Assembly (NCBI RefSeq): GCF_003194585.1
Contig: NZ_QHKZ01000007.1
Coordinates: forward strand, 146,965-210,964
Reading direction: 5' to 3'
DNA: 64,000 nt
Source of the DNA: Nocardioides daejeonensis
Lineage (GTDB): Bacteria > Actinomycetota > Actinomycetes > Propionibacteriales > Nocardioidaceae
The translations under genes were made by a program, and so were the position numbers. Below are positions 15,890-24,759 of the stretch, one piece after another (the stretch's first letter is position 1; each line of letters starts with the position of its first letter). Under the pieces are notes generated by a model, which worked only from the letters and a program-made list of their open reading frames with translations, made no database searches and had not been told where the DNA came from.

Positions 15890-17416
15890 TCAGGTGCGAT
15901 CCCGCGTCGTCGGGGTCACCGGCACCCAGGGGTCGACGACGAAGACTCCGTTGGTCTGCAGCGTGATCGGCTGGAGCCCGACCGGGCGGCCGCCCGAGAT
16001 CGTGAGCAGGGTGAACTGCGCTGGCCGGCGGAGCTTGCTCCCCACCGCCACCGCGTACGCCGCCCCGCCCGAGGTGCCGTTGGTGTAGGTGTAGCCCACC
16101 CGGCTGTTCGCTCCGGTGACCGGATCGGGGCCTACCTGCACGTGCACATGCCCACTGACCACCAGATCGACGCAGCCGCGCGCCAGCGCGTCGGTGCCCA
16201 TGTCGGAGTCGTGCACCAGCAGCAGGTTGACCCGCTCCTCCTCCGCACAGGCGACGTCGGCGATGTCGGTCGAGACCTCCTCGATGGTCTGGCCCACCGC
16301 GTCGCGCCAGGTGCCGAGCCCGCTGGAGCGAGGATCGTTGCGCGCCATCATCCGCATCCCGCCTGGCCCCTCGAAGGCGTCCTGCTTCGCCGTGTGCCAC
16401 CCCCGGTTCTCCAAGTAGGTGCCGACGAAGGAGCCGTGGTCGTGATTTCCCTGCACCGCGTAGCGGTCGTAGCCGGCGAACTCGCGGTTCAACGAGTCGA
16501 GGGAGAACGCCTCCCATGCCTCGCCCGTGGAGGTGTCGTCACCCGCATCGAGGACGGCAGTGGCTCCGCCCTTGTCGGCGACCGCGCGGATCACCCGGTC
16601 CATGCCGATGTTGTCGTGGCGGTCGGAGACGATCACCGCGACGGTCTCGCCCTCCTCGGGCTGCCGGACCACCACCTCGTCGGCCGCCTCGAGGGCGTCG
16701 GCGTAGAAGTTCTTGCTGCGGTCATAGGTGTCGACCGCACTCATCAGCAACCGCCGGCTCCCCTTCGTCGTCGCGCTGACAGCCACCTCTACCTTCCGTG
16801 CCTCCGGTGGGATCGTGAGCTCTGGCAAGAAGTCGGGCAGGGACTGCCAGTCCACCGACCGGTTCTGGATCGCGGTGTCGTCGGCCCACGGCCGGACCGC
16901 GATCACGACGACCAGGCCGAGGGCGACCACACCGGCGGAGCCGGCGGTGAGCACCCGACGCAGGAAGGTCGCCCCCAGCAGCTCGTGGCGACGGCGGCGA
17001 CCTACCAGGGCCCACAGCACCAGGGGCAGCACCGCGAGCAGGGCCGCCTGCCCGGCCGCCCCCAGAGCCAGCTCGCCGATCACCTCCCGCACGTGCTCGA
17101 CCTGGGCATCGGGCTGGCTGGCGATGAAAGCGTAGCGCTCGACCATCGCCTCCGGCGTCGCAGCCTCGGTCTTGCCGAGGGTGAGGTCGACCCCGATGAA
17201 GGAGTCCGACGGCACGCGGATGTCGGGCAGGTAGGGCCCCGTGTGCACCGTCACCCAGCGGTCCATCGTCGGTGAGACCGTTGCGTCGTGCGAGGCGACC
17301 GGGATGACCGTCGAGGAGTTGAGGAAGAGCACCACGAACAGCGGCATCGCCACCAGCAGCCAGGCGACGAAGTAGCCCGCCCCCGTCCGCAGTCGTGGAT
17401 CACGCCACCACGCCAT
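15890..17416 (-). CDS. Membrane-anchored metallophosphoesterase
   Basis: A 508-residue protein with three transmembrane segments in the first ~175 residues (~14-34, 118-138, 155-173), then a C-terminal calcineurin-like phosphoesterase domain. Metal-binding motifs are SDRHDN (~257), AGDDT (~282), GNHDH (~310), LLVHDSD and GHVHVQVG. The first motif is DRH rather than the usual DxH. The catalytic part is probably extracytoplasmic. It lies 3 bases after the rlmB stop, forming a cysS-rlmB-phosphoesterase operon. Substrate unknown. Confidence 0.82.
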   Translation of the reverse strand: MAWWRDPRLRTGAGYFVAWLLVAMPLFVVLFLNSSTVIPVASHDATVSPTMDRWVTVHTGPYLPDIRVPSDSFIGVDLTLGKTEAATPEAMVERYAFIASQPDAQVEHVREVIGELALGAAGQAALLAVLPLVLWALVGRRRRHELLGATFLRRVLTAGSAGVVALGLVVVIAVRPWADDTAIQNRSVDWQSLPDFLPELTIPPEARKVEVAVSATTKGSRRLLMSAVDTYDRSKNFYADALEAADEVVVRQPEEGETVAVIVSDRHDNIGMDRVIRAVADKGGATAVLDAGDDTSTGEAWEAFSLDSLNREFAGYDRYAVQGNHDHGSFVGTYLENRGWHTAKQDAFEGPGGMRMMARNDPRSSGLGTWRDAVGQTIEEVSTDIADVACAEEERVNLLLVHDSDMGTDALARGCVDLVVSGHVHVQVGPDPVTGANSRVGYTYTNGTSGGAAYAVAVGSKLRRPAQFTLLTISGGRPVGLQPITLQTNGVFVVDPWVPVTPTTRDRT

Positions 17417-17419
17417 GCG

Positions 17420-18367
17420 TCAGCTCCTGGCTTGTGCCACCGCGTAGAGGGTGATCGACGCGGCGACGCCTGCGTTGAGCGACTCCAGCTCGGCGGCCAT
17501 CGGGATCGAGACGAGCTGGTCGCACGTCTCGGCCACCAGACGCCCCAGGCCCTTGCCCTCGGAGCCGACGACCACGACGAGCGGACCGGTGGCGAGGTCG
17601 AGCTCCGGCAGCGAGACATCGCCGTCGGCGGCCAAGCCGACGACCATGCAGCCCGCCTCCTGGTAGGCCTTCAGCTGACGGGTCAGGTTGACCGCCTGCG
17701 CAACCGGCACGCGCGCAGCCGCGCCCGCCGAGGTCTTCCAGGCCGAGGCCGTCATCCCGGCCGCACGACGTTCGGGCACCAGGACGCCGTGGGCACCGAA
17801 GCCGGCGGCGGAGCGGATCACGGCACCGAGGTTCCGCGGGTCGGTGACCTGGTCGAGCGCCACGATCAGTGCCGGCTCCCCGCGCTCGGCGGCGATGTCG
17901 AGCAGATCGTCGGGGTGTGCGTACTCGTAGGCGGGCATCCGCGCCGCCAGGCCCTGGTGGACAGCGCCGCCGGTGAGCCGGTCGAGCTCGGCCCGGGGCG
18001 CCTCCATCAGGGTGACGCCCTGTGCAGCGGCCAGCTCGAACGCCTCCCGGAGCCGACCGTCTCGCTCCGCGCCCTCGGCGACGTAGAGGGCGGTCAGCGG
18101 CATCTGGGAGCGCAGCGCCTCGACGACCGAGTTCCGGCCCGCGATCCACTCGGCGTCGCCACCTCGTGATGTGCGGTGCGGCCGCTTCGCGGCGTCGCGC
18201 TCCGCGCGCTTCACCGCCTTGTGCGCCTTGTGATACGGGCGGTCCTTGGCCTTCGGCGTCGGTCCCTTGCCTTCGAGACCGCGGCGGACCCGGCCGCCCG
18301 ATCCGGCGGTCGGATTACCCTTGCCAGACTTGCGGATCGCGCCCTTGCGCTGTGAGTTTCCGGCCAT
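17420..18367 (-). CDS. rlmB: 23S rRNA 2'-O-ribose methyltransferase, RlmB/TrmH family
   Basis: A 315-residue SpoU/TrmH methyltransferase. A basic, disordered N-terminus (~70 residues) precedes a substrate-binding domain beginning WIAGRNSVVEALR. The SPOUT knot then carries motif 1 DQVTDPRNLGAVIRSA, motif 2 VVVGSEGKGLGRL and motif 3 IPMAAELESLNAGVAASI. RlmB methylates G2251 of 23S rRNA. The ATG overlaps the cysS stop by one base (TGATG), the conserved actinobacterial cysS-rlmB arrangement. Confidence 0.93.
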   Translation of the reverse strand: MAGNSQRKGAIRKSGKGNPTAGSGGRVRRGLEGKGPTPKAKDRPYHKAHKAVKRAERDAAKRPHRTSRGGDAEWIAGRNSVVEALRSQMPLTALYVAEGAERDGRLREAFELAAAQGVTLMEAPRAELDRLTGGAVHQGLAARMPAYEYAHPDDLLDIAAERGEPALIVALDQVTDPRNLGAVIRSAAGFGAHGVLVPERRAAGMTASAWKTSAGAAARVPVAQAVNLTRQLKAYQEAGCMVVGLAADGDVSLPELDLATGPLVVVVGSEGKGLGRLVAETCDQLVSIPMAAELESLNAGVAASITLYAVAQARS

Positions 18368-19803
18368 CAGCGACCCCCTCCGTCGATGCTCCATTTGGCC
18401 CCGGATGGGGTGTCCTCGATCGCGATGCCGGCCGCGTTGAGCTGGTCGCGGATGGCGTCGGCGGCGGCGAAGTCCTTCGCTGCACGCGCCTGGGCACGCT
18501 GCTCCAGCAGCCTGCCGACCAGGGCGTCGACCGCGCCGCTCAGGGCCTGGTCGGCGCCACCCGTGGCGAACGCCGGGTCGGCGGGGCTCAGACCCAGGAT
18601 CCGGAGCATCTCGTGCACGCCCGCATAGGTGACCGCGAGTTCCTCGGTCTGCCCCTCGGCGAGCTGCTTGTTCCCCTCCCGCACCGCGTCGTGGATCGCC
18701 GCCACGGCCGCAGGGGTGGAGAGGTCGTCGTTCATCGCCGCGCTGAAGGCGGCCAGGAATCCGTCGCCGCTGCTGGTGCCCACGGAGAACGACTCCGGCA
18801 GTGCCTCCGCAGCCCGCTCCAGGAAGTTCTCGATCCGCCGGAAGCCGGCCGCTGCCTCGTCGAGCGCTTCGAAGGAGAACTCGACATGGGAGCGGTAGTG
18901 GGCGGAGACCATGTAGAACCGCAGCTCGATCGCCCGCACCCGCTTGAGCACCTCCGGCACCAGCAGCGAGTTGCCGAGCGACTTGCTCATCTTCTCCCCG
19001 GCCGTGGTGATCCAGGCGTTGTGCATCCAGTAGGTGGCGAACCCGTGACCGGCCGCCCGCGACTGCGCCTGCTCGTTCTCGTGGTGCGGGAAGCGCAGGT
19101 CGAGGCCGCCACCGTGGATGTCGAAGGACTCACCGAGGTACTTGCCGGCCATCGCCGAGCACTCGATGTGCCAGCCGGGGCGACCCCGGCCCCACGGGCT
19201 CGGCCAGGAGGCAGTGCGCGGCTCGGTGGCTTCCTTCCAGCCCTTCCAGAGGGCGAAGTCGCGCGGGTCGCGCTTGCCACGGGGATCGGCGTCGGCGGCC
19301 GCCTCCATGTCGTCGATGCGCTGCCCCGACAGCTCGCCGTACGCCGGCCAGGACCGCACGTCGAAGTAGACGTCGCCCGAGCCGTCCGCGGCCGCGTAGG
19401 CGTGGCCACGGTCGATGAGCAGCTCGATCAGCTCGACCATCTCCGGGATGTGGCCGGTGGCGTTGGGCTCGTAGGTGGGCCGCGCGACGTTGAGCAGGTC
19501 GTAGGCGCGGGCGAGCTCGCCTGCCATGTCGTAGGCGAGGTTGTACCAGGGGCGCCCCTGGTCGGCCGCCTTGGCCAGAATCTTGTCGTCGATGTCGGTC
19601 GTGTTGCGGATGAAGGTCACCCGGTAGCCGAGCTCGCGCAGCCAGCGCTGCAGCACATCGAAGTTGACCCCGGAGCGGATGTGCCCGACGTGCGGCTCCG
19701 ACTGCACGGTGAGCCCGCACAGGTAGATGCTGGCCTCGCCCTCGCGCAGGGGCGCGAAGTCGCGCACGGTGCGGGTGGCGGAGTCATAGATGCGGAGCGT
19801 CAC
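18367..19803 (-). CDS. cysS: Cysteinyl-tRNA synthetase
   Basis: A 478-residue class I synthetase charging tRNA-Cys. The zinc Cys is in LCGLTVQ, HVGHI is the HIGH motif, and GEKMSKSLGN is KMSKS. Zinc ligands HIECS and HHENE are also present. Length is normal. It is first in the cysS-rlmB-phosphoesterase operon; an SDR gene ends 57 bases upstream on the same strand. Confidence 0.97.
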   Translation of the reverse strand: MTLRIYDSATRTVRDFAPLREGEASIYLCGLTVQSEPHVGHIRSGVNFDVLQRWLRELGYRVTFIRNTTDIDDKILAKAADQGRPWYNLAYDMAGELARAYDLLNVARPTYEPNATGHIPEMVELIELLIDRGHAYAAADGSGDVYFDVRSWPAYGELSGQRIDDMEAAADADPRGKRDPRDFALWKGWKEATEPRTASWPSPWGRGRPGWHIECSAMAGKYLGESFDIHGGGLDLRFPHHENEQAQSRAAGHGFATYWMHNAWITTAGEKMSKSLGNSLLVPEVLKRVRAIELRFYMVSAHYRSHVEFSFEALDEAAAGFRRIENFLERAAEALPESFSVGTSSGDGFLAAFSAAMNDDLSTPAAVAAIHDAVREGNKQLAEGQTEELAVTYAGVHEMLRILGLSPADPAFATGGADQALSGAVDALVGRLLEQRAQARAAKDFAAADAIRDQLNAAGIAIEDTPSGAKWSIDGGGR

Positions 19804-19860
19804 TCGGGCAATCCTAGGCGGTCGGCGACCCGGATCCCGAACCCGTGGTGAGGCGAGGGA

Positions 19861-20628
19861 TCAGACCCCGTAGCCGCCGTCGACATCGAGCTTCTGCCCG
19901 CTGATGAAGCCAGCGCGGGTCGACGCGAGGAAGCAGACCGCCTCCGCGATGTCGCGAGCCCTGCCGAAACGCCCCAACGGGATGTTGCCGCGGGTGATCT
20001 CCAACGCCTCCTCGGAGAGGTCACCCCCGCCGATCAGCCGCTCGGCCATGCCGTCGGTGAGCATGCCCGGGCCGACTGCGTTGGCGCGTACGCCGAACCG
20101 CCCCTCCTCGGCGGCCAGCCCGCGCACCATCGCCTCGACGGCCGCCTTCGGCCCGGAGGAGAGGCCGTCCCGCTTCGGGAAGCGCGCGGTCGCGGCGGTG
20201 GTGACCGCCACGATGGAACCGCCGGACTCCCGCAACGCCGGAAGTGCCGCATGGACGACGGTGAAGAAGCCCAGGGTGTCCTGCTGCAGTTGTCGGGCCA
20301 TCTGTTCCGGCGCGACACGCGACAGGTGCACCATCGGCACGTGCGGCCCCGCGGCGTGCACCACCGTGTGCAGACCGCCGTGCGCGGCCACGACGTCGGC
20401 CACCACCCGCGCCGCCTCGTCGGCCGAGGTGACGTCGAGCCGGTGGCTGCTCCCCGCGGCGTACGCCGTCACGTCGGCGAGCGTCGCGGCCGCGGCCTCG
20501 CTCCCACTGCGCCAGGTCAGCGCCACGGCGCTGCCGCGTTCGGCCAGCAGGCGCGCGATGTCTGCGCCGATCCCGCCGCTGGCGCCCACGACGAGCGCGG
20601 CGCCGGTACTCGGAAAGTCGGTTCCCAT
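19861..20628 (-). CDS. SDR-fold oxidoreductase with altered catalytic Tyr
   Basis: A 255-residue classical short-chain dehydrogenase fold. It has the NAD(P) motif GASGGIG, an HAAGP in place of NNAG, and the C-terminal FISGQKLDVDGGYG seen in FabG-like enzymes. The catalytic YxxxK is changed: Lys161 is present in SSGPKAAVEAM, but the Tyr position (157) is Ser. Either activity is lost or another residue substitutes. ATG 20628 gives the usual start. The gene lies between the Mo-oxidoreductase-like gene and cysS, all on the minus strand. Confidence 0.85.
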   Translation of the reverse strand: MGTDFPSTGAALVVGASGGIGADIARLLAERGSAVALTWRSGSEAAAATLADVTAYAAGSSHRLDVTSADEAARVVADVVAAHGGLHTVVHAAGPHVPMVHLSRVAPEQMARQLQQDTLGFFTVVHAALPALRESGGSIVAVTTAATARFPKRDGLSSGPKAAVEAMVRGLAAEEGRFGVRANAVGPGMLTDGMAERLIGGGDLSEEALEITRGNIPLGRFGRARDIAEAVCFLASTRAGFISGQKLDVDGGYGV

Positions 20629-20645
20629 GCGGTCATCCTGACCGA

Positions 20646-22232
20646 TCAGGAGACGTCGAACTCGACCTCGTGCCACCCGGTGGCACCGTCGGGGCGGATG
20701 TCGGTGATCACACCCGTCTGCTGCTCACCGTCACGGGCGGTGGCCCGGACCCGCGCCGTGTGCGTGCCCGACGCTAGATCCACCGTCAGGGCCCACTGGA
20801 CCCAGGTGTCCGGGCCGGGAGCGCCGGCGAGCCGGGCGGTCAGCCAGGGCCCGCCATCGACGGCCACCTCCACCGAGGCGATGCCACGGCGGGGCGCCCA
20901 GGCAGAGCCGCCGAGCTGCACCGGCCCGTCCGGGAGGTCGTCGCCTGCAGCGGGGACCTCGATCCGCGAGCCCACCTTCGCGGGGCCGAGCGGGCTGAAG
21001 CCGCGCCTGGTCGCCTCTCCCTCGGCGTCGTCGAACCGGGTCACCTCCAGCGAGGTCACCCACTTGCAGGCAGAGACGTGACCGTAGAGCCCCGGCACGA
21101 TCGTGCGCACCGGGAAGCCGTGATCGATCGGCAGTGGTTCGCCGTTCATGCCGACCGCGAGCATCGACTCGCGGCCGTCGGTCAGCGCACCCAGCGGCGT
21201 CAGGCAGGTCCAGCCGTCGACGGCGGTCTGCAGCACCGCGTCCGCCTCGGGAAGGACCCCCGCCTCCGCCAGCAGGTCGGCCACCGGTACGCCGCTCCAC
21301 CAGGCGGTGCCGATGCTGCGGCCTCCGACCGGGTTGAGGACGCTGGGCAACGTCACCCAGGCGCTGATCAGACGGCGCTCGATGAGCTCCTGGTAGGTGA
21401 GCACCACCTCGCGGTCGACGAGTCCGTGGATCCGCAACCGCCACTCGGAGAGCTCGACCGCGGGCGGCACCAGGGCCGTGTGCTGGACGAAGAAGTCGTC
21501 GTTGGGCGTGCGCCAGGGTCCGACGCCCTGCACTCCGACCCGCCACTCGGGGCGCGGTTCCTTGGCCCGGATCGGCAGGTTCAGCAGTCGCCGAGTCTCC
21601 TCGACGTGCCGCAACCGACGACCGAAGCGGCCACCCTGCAGCCACAGCCAGATCCCTCCGAGACCCAGCACTGCGGTCCGCGCGACGAAGTCCCGACGAC
21701 GCATCCGCGCCCGCGCCGCGACTCGCTCCGGCTCCTCCTCGCTCCGCGGTGAGCGCGCCGCGAGGTGTCGCTGCAGCGGGCCGACGACGAACGAGAGCAC
21801 CACGATCCAGGTAGCCACCCCGGCGACGACGGGCACCACCGTGACTACCGAGACGCCGTACCGGCCGATCAGGCCGAGCACACCCAGCAGGCCGAAGGGC
21901 ACCTGCAGTGCTACAGGCTGCCACCAACCACGGCGAGCGAGTGCGCCGGCGCCCGCGCTGGCGGCGGCGCAGGCGAGGAAGGCGAGCAGCGCCAACCACG
22001 GCTCGAGGACCTCCGCCCCGGAGACCTCCGCAACGCCCGTGTCGCGGTTGCCGAGCAGCTTGACGACGGTGTCCTGGACCCAACCAGGCAGGTGGGCGGC
22101 GGCGAACTCCCCGACCGAGACCATCGGGTTGGGTCGCAGTGTGAGTCGCATCGTGAGGGCATGGCTGACCGCGATGCCCGCGACCCCGGCGACGAGACCG
22201 GCTACCGGCCACGCGACACGCTCGATCCTCAC
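20646..22232 (-). CDS. Membrane-anchored sulfite-oxidase-fold protein lacking the Mo-ligand Cys
   Basis: A 528-residue protein. Residues ~1-160 hold four or five hydrophobic helices, followed by a further hydrophobic segment near 185-198. The C-terminal half is a molybdopterin-dependent sulfite-oxidase/YedY-like domain (TPNDDFFVQHTALVPP, LRIHGLV, then LNPVGGRSIGTAWWSGVPVADLL) plus a Mo-co dimerisation domain (RRGIASVEVAVDGGPW). In the family the Mo-ligating Cys sits in TLxCVxNxVGG; here the codon at 21342-21344 reads AGC, giving Ser297 in TLPSVLNPVGG. It is otherwise full length and open. GTG 22232 is the start. Confidence 0.85.
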   Translation of the reverse strand: MRIERVAWPVAGLVAGVAGIAVSHALTMRLTLRPNPMVSVGEFAAAHLPGWVQDTVVKLLGNRDTGVAEVSGAEVLEPWLALLAFLACAAASAGAGALARRGWWQPVALQVPFGLLGVLGLIGRYGVSVVTVVPVVAGVATWIVVLSFVVGPLQRHLAARSPRSEEEPERVAARARMRRRDFVARTAVLGLGGIWLWLQGGRFGRRLRHVEETRRLLNLPIRAKEPRPEWRVGVQGVGPWRTPNDDFFVQHTALVPPAVELSEWRLRIHGLVDREVVLTYQELIERRLISAWVTLPSVLNPVGGRSIGTAWWSGVPVADLLAEAGVLPEADAVLQTAVDGWTCLTPLGALTDGRESMLAVGMNGEPLPIDHGFPVRTIVPGLYGHVSACKWVTSLEVTRFDDAEGEATRRGFSPLGPAKVGSRIEVPAAGDDLPDGPVQLGGSAWAPRRGIASVEVAVDGGPWLTARLAGAPGPDTWVQWALTVDLASGTHTARVRATARDGEQQTGVITDIRPDGATGWHEVEFDVS

Positions 22233-22275
22233 CCGCCCATCGTGTCAGAGTGCCGGACTCCGGCATGATCGGCCC

Positions 22276-22752
22276 GTGACCTCCCTACCCCGCATCGGCA
22301 TCGGCACCGACGTCCATCGCTTCGCCGAGAGCCGACCGATGTGGTTGGCCGGTCTGCACTGGCCCGACGAGCCGGCGGGCCTGGAGGGACACTCGGACGC
22401 CGACGTGGTCGCTCACGCGGCCTGCGATGCGCTGCTCTCCGCCAGCGGCCTCGGCGACCTGGGCAGCAACTTCGGTACGGCGGCCCCCGAGTGGGCGGGA
22501 GCCTCCGGTCTGGCCCTCCTCGCCGAGACCGTACGCCGGGTGCGCGCCGCCGGCTTCGAGGTCGGCAATGTCGCGGTGCAGATGATCGGGAACCGTCCGC
22601 GACTCGGCGCCCGGCGCGCGGAGGCGGAGCAGGTGCTGTCGACGTGTGTCGGGGCCCCAGTCACCGTCTCCGCGACAACCACCGACGGCCTGGGCCTGAC
22701 CGGCCGCAGCGAGGGCGTGGCCGCCATCGCGACCGCGCTCCTGCTGGCCTGA
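22276..22752 (+). CDS. ispF: 2-C-methyl-D-erythritol 2,4-cyclodiphosphate synthase
   Basis: A 158-residue MEP-pathway enzyme that cyclises CDP-ME-2-phosphate to MEcPP for isoprenoid synthesis. Zinc ligands are in GIGTDVHRF (Asp, His) and LEGHSDADVVAHA, and the C-terminal TTTDGLGLTGRSEGVAA binds CDP. GTG 22276 starts the conserved sequence. In many actinobacteria ispD precedes ispF and cysS follows; here ispD is absent, ispF stands alone, and cysS lies on the opposite strand. Confidence 0.95.
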   Translation: MTSLPRIGIGTDVHRFAESRPMWLAGLHWPDEPAGLEGHSDADVVAHAACDALLSASGLGDLGSNFGTAAPEWAGASGLALLAETVRRVRAAGFEVGNVAVQMIGNRPRLGARRAEAEQVLSTCVGAPVTVSATTTDGLGLTGRSEGVAAIATALLLA

Positions 22753-22798
22753 CCTCTCGGCCCTGAACGCCCCGACTCCCAAGGCCCGGGGCGGGGAC

Positions 22799-23584
22799 TC
22801 AGTCGTCGTCGGGGAGCGGCAGGAAGCGCTCGATCATCTCCGGGCTCATCGAGCTCAGCTCCTCGCCCATCGCGGTCTCGATGTTGCTGGTCAGAGCGGT
22901 GCGGAAGGCGGCGAGCACGACCTGCACGGCGACGGGGATGATCGCCTCGAAGTTGGCAACCAGCTGCTCCCACTCCTCGTCGGGCATCCCGCGCTCGGCG
23001 AACGGCTGCCAGACCTCGCGCCGGGCGGCACTGACGAAGCGCTCGGCCAGGTCACCCGTGTCGGTCCGGATCGCATCGAAGAGCTGGAGCACCGTCTGCG
23101 GGCCGAGGCCGATGGCGAGCGCCTGCGCTCCACACCGCACGATCGTGGGCTCGAGGACCTTGAGGTGCGCGTCGTCGATCGCCTCGACCAGGCCCCGCTC
23201 GACCATCTGGTGCACAAGCCAGTCTCGCAGCTCGTCGTCGTCACTGATCCCAGCCAGCACGGCCAGCGTGGCGCGGCTCATCAGCTCGGGCTCGGCGCGC
23301 TGGCCCATGGGGTTGGCGAGCAGGCCCAGCAGGTCCAGGGCATGGGAGTCGGGGATCTCCGGGCTCTCCTCCAGGGCCTTCTCCACCGCGCCGAGCGTGT
23401 AGCCGCGGTCGATGAGCTCCCGGATGAGCCGGAGTCGGGACTCGTGCTCGGGACCGTAGAAGCCCTTGCGTCCGACCAGTCGCGGCGCGGGCAGCAGGCC
23501 CCGGGTCGCGTAGGCGCGAACGTTGCGCACCGTCATACCGACCTTCGACGCCAGCTGGTCGATGGTCATCTCGCGTGCGCCCAT
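22799..23584 (-). CDS. MerR-family transcriptional regulator
   Basis: A 261-residue regulator. The N-terminal winged helix reads MTIDQLASKVGMTVRNVRAYATRGLLP, followed by a wing with GFYGPEHESRLRLIRELIDRGYTLGAVEKAL. The remaining ~170 residues are an all-alpha domain without the Cys ligands of metal sensors, so it probably senses an organic molecule. It diverges from the alpha/beta hydrolase gene across an AT-rich gap with two ATGTnACAT palindromes. Autoregulation and control of the hydrolase are the likely roles. Confidence 0.88.
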   Translation of the reverse strand: MGAREMTIDQLASKVGMTVRNVRAYATRGLLPAPRLVGRKGFYGPEHESRLRLIRELIDRGYTLGAVEKALEESPEIPDSHALDLLGLLANPMGQRAEPELMSRATLAVLAGISDDDELRDWLVHQMVERGLVEAIDDAHLKVLEPTIVRCGAQALAIGLGPQTVLQLFDAIRTDTGDLAERFVSAARREVWQPFAERGMPDEEWEQLVANFEAIIPVAVQVVLAAFRTALTSNIETAMGEELSSMSPEMIERFLPLPDDD

Positions 23585-23659
23585 GGCCGGTCCCCTCGTG
23601 GTGTGCGATCGCGGCGACCCGATTCCTCTTGCCGCCGTCGACCCATAATGTCATGCTTA

Positions 23660-23682
23660 ATGTTACATTGCAGATGTCACAT
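23660..23682. promoter_or_regulatory. Paired ATGTnACAT palindromes between MerR and hydrolase genes
   Basis: ATGTTACAT (23660-23668) and ATGTCACAT (23674-23682) are two short palindromes with centres 14 bases apart, in an unusually AT-rich patch of a 124-bp divergent promoter. They are good candidates for binding by the adjacent MerR-type protein. Confidence 0.5.
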
Positions 23683-23708
23683 AGACCGGCGTTGCGACGC
23701 CGGCCACC

Positions 23709-24656
23709 ATGAGCCGGCTGCCCGCTGGCGCCACCGAGGAGCAGGCGACGATGAAGACCTTCGACGGACTGGAGCTCAACGTCCGGACCTACGGCGATCC
23801 CGACGCCGAGCTCTCCGTCGTGCTCGCCCATTGCTGGACAGCCGACACCGAGGACTGGCACTACCAGGTGCGCGACCTGCTGGCCGCCTTCGGCCACCAG
23901 ATCCAGATCGTCACGTGGGACCACCGCGGCCACGGGCAGTCCGAGCCGGCCCCGCTGGCGGCCTGCACGGTGCACAACCTCGGCGTCGACATGGGCCACG
24001 TGATCGACCGGTACGCGCCGACCGGCCGACTGGTGCTCGCCGGCCACTCGATCGGCGGCATGACGATGATGGCGCTCGCCGAGCAGCGGCCCGACATCCT
24101 CGGCCGGGTCGACGGGGCGCTCTTCTGCGCGACCTCGGCGGCCGATCTCGACACCGTCAACCTCGGCATGCCCGAGATGGGCAAGGTCGCCAAGGCCCAG
24201 ATCCCCTGGATCCTCGCCCAGCGGGCACGCCTCCACTCCCGCGCCACCCGCCGCCGGATGCCCGTGATCGAGCGGCACGTCGTACGCCGCTTCCTCTTCG
24301 GTACGCCGCTGCGCCCGCGCGACACCGGACTGGTGATCGACCAGATCATCAATTGTCCGCCGGCGACCATGGAGGGCTTCCTCCGCGACATGGTCGACCA
24401 CCACGACCGGGTCCTGGCCCTGGCGGCGTACGACAACATCCCCACCGTGGTGCTGGTGGGCGATCGCGACCTGCTCACACCCCTGCCCCACGCCCGCAAG
24501 ATCGCCGCCCACATCAAGGGCGCCCGGCTGGTGACCCTGCCAGGCGCAGGGCACATGCTCCCGCTGGAACGGGACGCGACCGTCTCCGAAGTCCTGGTCG
24601 AGCTGGTCACCCGGGCTCGCACCGCTTCACACCTGCGCCAGCAGCAGCCCGCCTGA
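23709..24656 (+). CDS. Alpha/beta hydrolase
   Basis: A 315-residue alpha/beta-hydrolase fold enzyme. The oxyanion region LAHCWTAD, DHRGHGQS, the nucleophile elbow AGHSIGG (Ser), VGDRDLLTP (Asp) and PGAGHMLPLE (His) make a full triad. It resembles actinobacterial esterases or lipases acting on acyl chains. ATG 23709 is used, but ATG 23751 has a better GAGGAG ribosome site 9 bases upstream and may be the real start. It is divergent from the MerR gene and probably under its control. Confidence 0.88.
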   Translation: MSRLPAGATEEQATMKTFDGLELNVRTYGDPDAELSVVLAHCWTADTEDWHYQVRDLLAAFGHQIQIVTWDHRGHGQSEPAPLAACTVHNLGVDMGHVIDRYAPTGRLVLAGHSIGGMTMMALAEQRPDILGRVDGALFCATSAADLDTVNLGMPEMGKVAKAQIPWILAQRARLHSRATRRRMPVIERHVVRRFLFGTPLRPRDTGLVIDQIINCPPATMEGFLRDMVDHHDRVLALAAYDNIPTVVLVGDRDLLTPLPHARKIAAHIKGARLVTLPGAGHMLPLERDATVSEVLVELVTRARTASHLRQQQPA

Positions 24657-24707
24657 GCAGCCCGTCTGGGCTGCCCCACCGAGCTGCCCGCACCGGCCGG
24701 GGAACGC

Positions 24708-24737
24708 GAGAGGCCCCCGCAACCGCGGGGGCCTCTC
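24708..24737. terminator. Bidirectional intrinsic terminator
   Basis: A perfect 13-bp GC-rich stem GAGAGGCCCCCGC/GCGGGGGCCTCTC with loop AACC lies between the convergent hydrolase and carD genes. It is a strong terminator for both, though without a clear T-tract. Confidence 0.85.
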
Positions 24738-24759
24738 ACTCACTGGTGGACGGACGCGC

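Noticed and set aside
22799..23584. Metal-sensing MerR (copper or mercury type)
   Set aside because: The conserved Cys ligands of metal sensors are absent from the effector domain.
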